Assembly (NCBI GenBank): GCA_023396535.1
Contig: JAEWWD010000080.1
Coordinates: 1-33,333 of the forward strand
DNA from: Bacillota bacterium
GTDB lineage: Bacteria; Bacillota; Clostridia; Christensenellales; CAG-138
Direction: 5' to 3'
Length of the DNA stretch: 33,333 nt
Positions 15,989 to 21,935 of this stretch are shown here, piece by piece (position 1 is the stretch's first letter; each line of letters begins with the position of its first letter). A program made the position numbers and the translations under genes. The notes below the pieces were generated by a model. The model had not been told where the DNA came from. It worked only from the letters and a program-made list of their open reading frames with translations, and made no database searches.

Positions 15989-16125
15989 GAATTCACCCCC
16001 TGTGGTTGCGTGCGCCGGCCGGCGTTCGAAAAAAAAAGCAAGGCCAAAAGACAGTTCGTCTGTCATTTATCCCTCACTCCATGTCTCAGGGCGATCGATA
16101 TGCGGCTGTCAGTTCTTACATTTTT

Positions 16126-16153
16126 ATAGTATCATGGAATCCTCGCAAGTCAA
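16126..16153 (-). promoter_or_regulatory. glp operon promoter
   Basis: Minus strand TTGACT (16153-16148), 16-bp spacer, TACTAT (16131-16126). Transcription would start near 16119, giving a leader of about 130 bases before glpP. Confidence 0.7.
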
Positions 16154-16319
16154 TGAAAAAACGAACAAATTGTTTCCGGAAATACGGATTGCTTTATCAT
16201 TCCTTGCTGCAGCTTCCTCCATTACGCAAGGCGCGGTGATGATGCATACGGACAAACTATTTAGTCCGGAACGAGGGGGAGTCGAAACGGAAAAACCGTG
16301 GCTTGCGTTGCACCGCGCC

Positions 16320-16348
16320 TTGTAAACCTCTTCCATTTCCTCTACAAT
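16320..16348 (+). promoter_or_regulatory. Promoter of the first paralogous membrane-protein gene
   Basis: TTGTAA (16320-16325), 17-bp spacer, TACAAT (16343-16348), about 58 bases before the start codon. Confidence 0.7.
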
Positions 16349-16406
16349 AAAGGCAGCAGCGTCTCATGGCCCCGCCGACGCCAGTTAATCACCTCAGGAG
16401 GCTGGT

Positions 16407-16991
16407 ATGACACAAAAAGAATGGGAAGCCATACTCTTTCAAAGAGGAATATCCAACTGGTGGTTAAAGCGATATTTCTACGTCAAATATCCTCATATGT
16501 ATTTGGCTGGAGCGCTGCTGATAGCGCTGATTCTTTTATCGCGTATCACATCCATCTCAAACGACAATTATTGGGTTGTTTTTCGCTTCTTGGGCATACT
16601 GGCAATAGGTATTTCAGAGAGTTTCATGAGCCGCCGTTTTTCACACGGAATGCTGGAGCAGGCTTATATCTGGAGCCTTGTACTGTATTTTTCATTTCCG
16701 GTAGCAACTGCATTCTATTTCTCGTTTTATCACTGGCTTATCGTTCTCGGAACCATTATTCTCTTCCTTGGCGCTGTTTTCAACGTGGTCTATCTGCACA
16801 AATACAAGTACCTGTTCCGTACATATTCCAAAGAAGAAATCGCGCTGGCGGTGGAAAGCTATCAGGCCCGTCTGTATACGGAGCTGGACGAAACCGCCGT
16901 ATACTGGAAGGCGAAGCAGGATGCGGCGGAGCAAAAGAAACAGGAACGGCAGGAAAAGCGGGAGCAGCGGCAGAGATTGGGCGACGAATAA
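16407..16991 (+). CDS. Small membrane protein of unknown function (paralog A)
   Basis: 194 residues, family not recognised. The N-terminus (MTQKEWEAILFQRGISNWWLKRYF) is amphipathic and cytoplasmic in look; four hydrophobic stretches follow between about residues 32 and 128. The C-terminus is a conserved soluble tail, LFRTYSKEEIALAVESYQA, then an ELDETAVYWKAKQDA segment and a charged Lys/Glu/Gln coiled-coil-like end. A paralog with the same plan lies at 17867-18445 on the other side of lipB, and the tail is nearly identical even in DNA. CAGGAGG lies upstream of the ATG. No function is claimed; the tail is probably the interaction part. Confidence 0.75.
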   Translation: MTQKEWEAILFQRGISNWWLKRYFYVKYPHMYLAGALLIALILLSRITSISNDNYWVVFRFLGILAIGISESFMSRRFSHGMLEQAYIWSLVLYFSFPVATAFYFSFYHWLIVLGTIILFLGAVFNVVYLHKYKYLFRTYSKEEIALAVESYQARLYTELDETAVYWKAKQDAAEQKKQERQEKREQRQRLGDE

Positions 16992-17037
16992 AAAGTACCG
17001 TTTACTTTATTTTTTACATGTTACAATCCTTTTCTGC

Positions 17038-17043
17038 TATAAT
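17038..17043 (+). promoter_or_regulatory. Probable -10 element of lipB
   Basis: A perfect TATAAT lies 42 bases before the lipB start. The best -35 (TTTACA or TTACAT, 18-19 bp away) is weak. Confidence 0.45.
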
Positions 17044-17084
17044 AAATCCAATTCACTTTGTACTACTTTATCAGGAGATTGCCG

Positions 17085-17759
17085 ATGAAACTAAACGTTG
17101 TTAATTTAGGCCGCATTGAATATGACAAAGCGTTGGATATACAGGAAAAGCTATTGGCAAAATGCCAAAACCAAGGCCTGGACGATACCCTTTTATTATT
17201 GGAACATCCAGCCGTATTAACCATGGGCATCCGGGCGGAAAAGTCGAATATCTTTCTATCGCAAGAACATCTGCAAGCATACGGCGTGCGTATCTACGAA
17301 GTTAACCGCGGCGGGGATGTTACATACCACGGCCCCGGCCAGATCGTCGGCTATCCGATATTTCATTTATCGCGGCATGGAAAAAGCATAAAAGACTTTG
17401 TGCTGAAGATACAGGAAGTATTCATACGCTTATTGACAAATGAGTACGGAATTAGCCCCCACAGGGAAGATAAAAAGTATATGGGCGTATGGGTCGGCAA
17501 TGATAAGATTACGGCGATCGGTATTGCCGTACAGCATTGGGTTACGATGCATGGTTTCGCTTTTAACGTCAATACCGACTTATCTCATTTCAATTGGATC
17601 AATCCCTGCGGCTTAACCGGAAGAGGGGTTACCTCCCTGCAAAAGCTGACGGGGACGACGCAGGATATGGATCATCTGTATCAATTGACCGCTCAATATT
17701 TTTGTGAGGTTTTTCATATGGAGGAAAACATATGCACAATAGAAAGCCTGATTGGCTGA
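17085..17759 (+). CDS. lipB: Octanoyl-[acyl carrier protein]:protein transferase LipB
   Basis: Moves octanoyl groups from ACP onto lipoyl domains, the step before LipA. The 224-residue protein has the substrate-binding motif NRGGDVTYHGPGQIVGYP (about 74-91), Lys141 in KITAIGIAVQ and the nucleophile Cys175 in NPCGL, corresponding to the Lys/Cys pair of characterised LipB enzymes. The start at 17085 is set by AGGAG eight bases upstream; an upstream in-frame start at 17058 lacks a ribosome-binding site. It lies between two paralogous membrane-protein genes, which have no known link to lipoylation. Codon use is more AT-rich than that of the 22-26 kb genes. Confidence 0.96.
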   Translation: MKLNVVNLGRIEYDKALDIQEKLLAKCQNQGLDDTLLLLEHPAVLTMGIRAEKSNIFLSQEHLQAYGVRIYEVNRGGDVTYHGPGQIVGYPIFHLSRHGKSIKDFVLKIQEVFIRLLTNEYGISPHREDKKYMGVWVGNDKITAIGIAVQHWVTMHGFAFNVNTDLSHFNWINPCGLTGRGVTSLQKLTGTTQDMDHLYQLTAQYFCEVFHMEENICTIESLIG

Positions 17760-17866
17760 AAATCAAAGCATGAGGCAACCCTGTAACCCTTAAAAGAGCT
17801 ATTTTTGAATACCGTTACAAGCACTGCAGCCTGCTCATGCGGTTAAGCAATCAATGGAGGCCAGCT

Positions 17867-18445
17867 ATGACTCGAAAAGAACAGGACGCCCTGCTCGCCC
17901 AAAGCGGAATGCCCAATAAGTGGCTGCGATTTTACATGCGCTACCTGCTGCTTTTTCAGATAATATTCGCATTTGTACCCATGGTACTGTTCATCCCACT
18001 TCTATTGCCATTGATATCGGATAACCCATTGCTTCTTTTGCAGTTTACTGTAATATTGACCATGGCCGTGCTGGCAATTTTGTCATACTACTATTCTCTT
18101 CGGGGACTGTCGTTCAAGGCCTATTGTTGGAATCTCGCATATCTTTGCTATATCCCGGCAGCCTACACAGAGTATTTGATAGCTATTGCTTCAAGCCGAT
18201 ATGCACTGAACAGTGTCATATCCATAGGCCTGTTTATCGCCCCCCGGTTGCTTTTGTGTATTCTTTGGATTGTACCCAACATCATATATCTCCGCAAACG
18301 AAGGCAACTGTTCCGTACATATTCCAAAGAGGAAATCGCAGCGGCGGTTGAAAGCTATCAGGCCCGACTGTATATGGAACTGGACGAAACCGCCGCATAC
18401 TGGAAGGCGAAGCAGGATGCGGGAGCAAAGAAACGGGATAAGTAG
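17867..18445 (+). CDS. Small membrane protein of unknown function (paralog B)
   Basis: 192 residues, same plan as the protein at 16407-16991: short polar N-terminus (MTRKEQDALLAQSGMPNKWL), four hydrophobic segments (about residues 25-145) and the conserved tail LFRTYSKEEIAAAVESYQA plus an ELDETAAYWKAKQDA segment. Membrane parts are strongly diverged while the tail is nearly unchanged, so the two genes are old duplicates under selection, or share the tail by gene conversion. The start at 17867 has GGAGG seven bases upstream. Function unknown. Confidence 0.75.
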   Translation: MTRKEQDALLAQSGMPNKWLRFYMRYLLLFQIIFAFVPMVLFIPLLLPLISDNPLLLLQFTVILTMAVLAILSYYYSLRGLSFKAYCWNLAYLCYIPAAYTEYLIAIASSRYALNSVISIGLFIAPRLLLCILWIVPNIIYLRKRRQLFRTYSKEEIAAAVESYQARLYMELDETAAYWKAKQDAGAKKRDK

Positions 18446-18518
18446 GAAAAGCTGAAGCAGCGGCGGTAAGGATGAACGTGCCTCCGGCGCATTCGCCGAA
18501 GACACGAATTTTTCGTAA

Positions 18519-18788
18519 TCATCCAAGTTCATTGCCAATCGCATACTCCAATAAAATCTTTGGAATATCCGATGGACTTGACCATCGGGGAAGTGCACCG
18601 GCATATTCCTCAAAGTTTGCCCCATATTTATCAATATGCGAATTTGGTAAATCTATTTTCCTGGAAAACAGAAACTCTCCACCCCGGAAATAGTATATTT
18701 CAAAGTATTCCGCCGTATCAGGCTGAAAGGTGATCCGGACATCTCCATTCTTAAGTATCATCTCCGGGTTGCTTTTGTAAAATTTCAT
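18519..18788 (-). CDS. Unknown small protein downstream of a broken peptidoglycan-binding gene
   Basis: 89 residues, not recognised: a soluble, acidic chain with no signal peptide or membrane helix (starts MKFYKSNPEMILKNGDV; contains FQPDTAEYFEIYYFRGGEF). The ATG at 18788 overlaps the upstream stop by four bases (ATGA), implying coupled translation with the frameshifted gene before it. A small cytosolic protein after a wall-binding gene could be an immunity or accessory protein; this is only a guess. Confidence 0.55.
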   Translation of the reverse strand: MKFYKSNPEMILKNGDVRITFQPDTAEYFEIYYFRGGEFLFSRKIDLPNSHIDKYGANFEEYAGALPRWSSPSDIPKILLEYAIGNELG

Positions 18789-19064
18789 AGGATCATCCAA
18801 CGCCCATCCAATGCCAATGGCCGCTTGTATATATACGCCTGACCTGCGCTGTAGCGGGTGCCCGCAGCAGCGCCGCCTGCCTTTGCCGTGGGTATCTGAA
18901 GAGTGGAATCAGTGACTGAATTTCTTTCACGATACGCGGCTTCCGTCTTAGGTCCCCATATCCCATCTACTGCAACCCCAAGCTCTCGCTGCAACGCCCT
19001 CACTCCCAACATCCTGAATACCGTCAGGGGGCCGAAACCCTTCCAAGTAATAACGCTGTGACAT
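18785..19064 (-). pseudogene. Frameshifted peptidoglycan-binding domain protein
   Basis: A good ribosome-binding site (GGAGG at 19077-19073) and ATG 19064 start a frame, MSQRYYLEGF, that runs out of homology after a run of five C (minus strand, about 19025-19030). In the +1 frame the chain continues as LTVFRMLGVRALQRELGV and DGIWGPKTEAAYRE, the classic PG_binding_1 pattern (LQRxLG..DGxxGPKT), then a Gly/Ala-rich linker to the stop at 18785. One extra base in the homopolymer explains the break. It could be a true pseudogene, a phase-variable switch or a sequencing error. Confidence 0.6.
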
Positions 19065-19293
19065 GAATCTTGCCTCCATCCTAAGATTTTTGGAAGTACT
19101 GCCTGTATTCAGCATACATCCTTGTGATGGGGGTTTTCACGCTCAGAAAAATTCTGATTGCTCATAATGTACAAAGAAAGGCGATGAAAATTGCCTGCCG
19201 GAATGGTACAGCCCTGCTACTCGGGGTATGATTGATTTACTGGACAGGGATACTATATACGTATGAAAATGATTTCAACGGGAGGGAACGCCC
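19065..19293. other. Intergenic region before the truncated DUF255 copy
   Basis: No gene seen. A plausible promoter for the truncated DUF255 copy: TTGATT (19232-19237), 16 bp, TATATA (19254-19259). The ribosome-binding site GGGAGGG is at about 19280-19286. Confidence 0.5.
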
Positions 19294-19482
19294 ATGTCAT
19301 CGGAGAAAACGCCGAACAAGCTGATCAACGAAAAATCCCCCTACCTTCTCCAGCACGCCCATAACCCCGTGGACTGGTACCCGTGGGGCGCGGAGGCGTT
19401 TGAGAAAGCGACGACCGAGGACAAGCCCATATTCCTTTCCATAGGATATTCCACCTGCCATTGGTGCCATGTATCTAAATAG
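19294..19482 (+). pseudogene. Truncated 5' fragment of a DUF255 (YyaL-like) gene
   Basis: 62 codons, with good promoter and ribosome-binding site, encoding the first thioredoxin-like segment of DUF255 proteins (EKSPYLLQHAHNPVDWYPW then the CHWCHV active-site-like motif) and ending two codons later in TAG. The intact gene begins at 21936. DNA is identical over 116 bp (19330-19445 with 21969-22084), then shows four differences in seven bases and a further 20 identical bases. The first 12 codons differ between copies, so the two starts come from different alleles or paralogs. This copy is the remnant left when the arsenic-gene insert arrived. Confidence 0.85.
19330..19472 (+). repeat. Direct repeat copy 1 flanking the arsenic-gene insert
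   Basis: Matches 21969-22111: 116 bp identical, seven bases with four mismatches, then 20 bp identical. The match stops at 19472, just after the CHWCH codons, which marks the left boundary of the insert. Confidence 0.92.
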
Positions 19483-19837
19483 AACCAAGGAGATGATATG
19501 TAATTAGTAAACCCACCTCTACAAAATATGAATGCACTAAGTGTGAAGCTAATCTCATATAATATTGACCGACGATGGATTATTTGGCGAGCTTAGCTTA
19601 TAATAAGATTGCTAAAAACATACTCATGCTTGTAATGATCAAAATTAAAGAAATCCCGAAAGAAGAAAAAGAATACAGCAGAAACTGGGTAATTGTTGCG
19701 GTTAACAGATTTTAACTATTAGCTGTAGGAACCGAGCGTAAAGAATTTTTCGAGATGTTTGGCCTATTACTTCTAAATATATGGTAACTATTATTATCGC
19801 TTGATACCTAAAAAAAGACATGAAACGGGGGATAGAA
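19483..19837. other. AT-rich left part of the insert, no recognised gene
   Basis: AT-rich sequence unlike both flanks. A 46-codon frame (19575-19715, plus; MDYLASLAYNKIAKN..., ending SRNWVIVAVNRF) reads like the tail of a decayed gene but has no ribosome-binding site and I do not recognise it. No clear promoter for sigZ was picked; AT-rich candidates lie around 19770-19815. Confidence 0.4.
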
Positions 19838-20395
19838 GTGCCTATTTGTCTGGTTGACTTTTTGGAAGAAGCGAAGACACCATTAAAGAACTTCATTAGA
19901 GATCGCGTGTCTAATGAGGAAGACAGTCAAGATATTCTTCAAGATGTTTTTTTGAAACTAATAAGCAACGTGGATAAATTGATCGACACGCAGAAGGTTC
20001 ATGCTTGGATATATAAGACCGCCAGAAATGCAATCATTGACTACTATCGTAAGAATAATAAGAATTTAGACTATAAGAGCCTACCAGAAGAGCTACCGCT
20101 TATTCTGGATGAAGATTTGACGTCAAATAAAGAAATTGCTTCTTGCCTAAAAAATATGACAGAAAAACTTCCGGAAAAATATAAACAGGCCATTAAAATT
20201 ACAGTTTTTGAGAACCATACCCAAAAGGAATATAGTGAGATGGCTGGAATTTCTCTTTCTGGAGCAAAGTCGCGGGTGCAACGCGCAAGGAATATTCTTA
20301 AGGAAATGGTACTAGGGTGCTGCAGCTTAGAGTTTGACGGTCTGGGCAATATAATTAATTACAAAACAAGAAGCCCAAACTGCAAATACTGTTGA
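19838..20395 (+). CDS. sigZ: ECF-like RNA polymerase sigma factor SigZ
   Basis: Sigma-70-family factor of about 185 residues. Region 2 is clear (LKNFIRDRVSNEEDSQDILQ, DVFLKLISN, AWIYKTARNAIIDYYRKN) and region 4 follows (LPEKYKQAIKITVFENHTQKEYSEMAGISLSGAKSRVQRAR). The tail is unusual: GCCSLEFDGLGNI with a final PNCKYC, giving four cysteines typical of SigZ proteins and possibly able to bind thiophilic metal(loid)s. The GTG at 19838 is preferred (GGGGGAT about seven bases upstream, chain begins MPICLVDFL); an ATG at 19820 has no ribosome-binding site. It precedes arsM on the AT-rich insert, and no anti-sigma gene is seen, so the cysteine tail might do the sensing (inference). Confidence 0.88.
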   Translation: MPICLVDFLEEAKTPLKNFIRDRVSNEEDSQDILQDVFLKLISNVDKLIDTQKVHAWIYKTARNAIIDYYRKNNKNLDYKSLPEELPLILDEDLTSNKEIASCLKNMTEKLPEKYKQAIKITVFENHTQKEYSEMAGISLSGAKSRVQRARNILKEMVLGCCSLEFDGLGNIINYKTRSPNCKYC

Positions 20396-20428
20396 TAATT
20401 TTGGTTAAAGATGCGTCCTATTTCGCCT

Positions 20429-20461
20429 AAGTACGTCTTTATAGATAGACGTACTTTTTTT
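20429..20461 (+). terminator. Intrinsic terminator between sigZ and arsM
   Basis: A perfect 10-bp stem AAGTACGTCT/AGACGTACTT (20429-20438 with 20447-20456), running into TTTTTTT at its 3' edge. It ends just before the arsM ribosome-binding site (GAGAGGAGG), so arsM transcripts must either read through it or be attenuated here. Confidence 0.8.
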
Positions 20462-20478
20462 GAGAGGAGGTGTATCTT

Positions 20479-21294
20479 ATGAAAAACAACAAAGAAAATG
20501 TTCGCAACGCGATTCGTAAAAACTATTCAGAAGTTGCCTTAAATAGCTCTGGAGGGCAACGTTGCAGCTGTGGATGTAGTTGTGAAGGAGCACTGATCGA
20601 TAAGCAAGAAGCGTGTGCGAAATTAGGATATTCTGAAGATGATCTATTAAATGCACCGTCAGAAGCCAATATGGGGTTAGGATGCGGTAATCCTATTGCG
20701 ATCGCAGCACTTAAAGAAGGTGAGACTGTCCTTGACCTTGGGTGCGGCGGAGGTCTTGACTGCTTTCTTGCCAGTCGCCGGGTTGGAGAATCGGGTTATG
20801 TAATTGGTGTTGATATGACACCGGATATGATTGCACTTGCAAGAAGCAATGCTGTAAAGAGCGGATATACGAAAGTTGATTTCAGATTAGGTGAAATTGA
20901 GCATTTGCCTGTTGCGGACGAATCAGTGGATGTTATTATTTCTAACTGTGTGATTAACTTATCTTTAGACAAGGAGCAGGTATTTAAAGAGACATATAGG
21001 GCTTTAAAACCTGGTGGGAGACTATCGATATCGGATGTTGTAGCCACATCAATTATTCCCGAAACAATGAGACGAGATCTGCAGCTCGTTGCATGTTGTA
21101 TTGCCGGTGCTGAGCATGTTGATGTCGTAAGAACGATGCTAAAGAATATGGGGTTCAGTGATATTCGCTTGACACCAAAAGAAAACAGCAGGGAGATTAT
21201 AAAGTCATGGGGGTTCGGTAAAAACATTGAAGACTATGTCGCATCGTTTATTATCGAAGCAAAAAAACCGGGAATCAAGGAAGAAAAAGGATAG
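20479..21294 (+). CDS. arsM: Arsenite S-adenosylmethionine methyltransferase ArsM
   Basis: Methylates arsenite to mono-, di- and trimethyl arsenicals with SAM. The 271-residue protein has SAM motif I VLDLGCGGGLD (84-94), an acidic GVDMTPDMI motif, and the three cysteines that bind As(III) in characterised enzymes: Cys69 (GLGCGNP), Cys157 (SNCVIN) and Cys206/207 (ACCIAG). A cysteine-rich N-terminal patch (CSCGCSC) is also present. The start at 20479 is set by the GAGAGGAGG element; an upstream in-frame GTG lies within that element. It follows sigZ and abuts the DUF2703 gene. Base composition is lower in GC than the flanking DUF255 gene, in line with horizontal transfer. Confidence 0.95.
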   Translation: MKNNKENVRNAIRKNYSEVALNSSGGQRCSCGCSCEGALIDKQEACAKLGYSEDDLLNAPSEANMGLGCGNPIAIAALKEGETVLDLGCGGGLDCFLASRRVGESGYVIGVDMTPDMIALARSNAVKSGYTKVDFRLGEIEHLPVADESVDVIISNCVINLSLDKEQVFKETYRALKPGGRLSISDVVATSIIPETMRRDLQLVACCIAGAEHVDVVRTMLKNMGFSDIRLTPKENSREIIKSWGFGKNIEDYVASFIIEAKKPGIKEEKG

Positions 21295-21744
21295 ATGATT
21301 ATGACAACGCTTAAAATTGAATGGAGGCACCTTGACGTAGAAGGTGATACTTGTGACCGCTGCTATGATACGGGTGAAAATCTTGCAAATGAAGTAAAAA
21401 GATTAAAAAGGGCTCTTGAGCCTCAGGGTATTGTTATAGAGCTTACCGAGACCAAACTTGATGATAATCAAATCCCGCAATCGAATACCGTACTTTTTAA
21501 CGGAGTTCCCATTGAAGACATACTCGATATAGAAGTTTATGAAAACTATTGCGAATCCTGTACTGCTTTACTGGGAAAAGCAACGCATTGCCGGGCGGTT
21601 AAATTTGAAGGTAACGATTACGATGATATCCCCGCTAAAGCAATCCGCCAGGCGACGTATAAAGCTTTAGGAATAGAAGAAAAAAAGGAAGTATCAAAGA
21701 ATTCCGGTTGTTGCTGTAACGCCGATAGCGGCTGTTGTTGCTAA
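21295..21744 (+). CDS. DUF2703 cysteine-rich protein of the arsenic cluster
   Basis: 149 residues. The fold region has CDRCYDTG near the N-terminus and YCESCTALLG in the middle, both thioredoxin-like CxxC sites, and it ends in a cysteine cluster, GCCCNADSGCCC, suited to binding soft metal(loid)s. DUF2703 genes commonly sit with arsM and sigZ; their biochemical role is not established, and arsenic binding or delivery is my inference. The ATG 21295 directly follows the arsM stop; a second ATG two codons on (21301) is also possible. It ends the operon, followed by two terminators. Confidence 0.88.
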   Translation: MIMTTLKIEWRHLDVEGDTCDRCYDTGENLANEVKRLKRALEPQGIVIELTETKLDDNQIPQSNTVLFNGVPIEDILDIEVYENYCESCTALLGKATHCRAVKFEGNDYDDIPAKAIRQATYKALGIEEKKEVSKNSGCCCNADSGCCC

Positions 21745-21755
21745 CAAATTACAGA

Positions 21756-21790
21756 ATAACAGTAGGCAGCTGGATGCTGCCTACTGTTAT
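21756..21790 (+). terminator. Hairpin at the end of the arsenic operon
   Basis: A perfect 15-bp stem (21756-21770 with 21776-21790) with loop TGGAT and an A/T-rich base. The T-run is short, so it may act with the next terminator. Confidence 0.7.
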
Positions 21791-21816
21791 TAATAGGCGA
21801 TCAATCTATAAGTGAC

Positions 21817-21844
21817 GAGCGGGGAATCCCGCTCTTTATTTATT
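21817..21844 (+). terminator. Second terminator after the arsenic operon
   Basis: GAGCGGG/CCCGCTC stem (21817-21823 with 21828-21834), loop GAAT, followed by TTTATTTATT. Confidence 0.85.
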
Positions 21845-21935
21845 CGATTCTGTAATCATTGCAAACAGCCGTTTGATTCCTGCTTCTCAGGGGGAATATA
21901 ACGCTATACGACCCAACAATCAGAAAGGTAAGCCT

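Larger units (their letters stand above)
15989..16406. other. Divergent region: glp leader and promoters for glpP and the membrane-protein gene
   Basis: Leftward leader (about 16119 to 15989) contains a small hairpin GACAG/CTGTC (16050-16064) and a run of nine T on the minus strand (about 16029-16037), but no stem directly precedes that run. No gene is seen in this stretch. The two promoters are listed separately. Confidence 0.6.
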
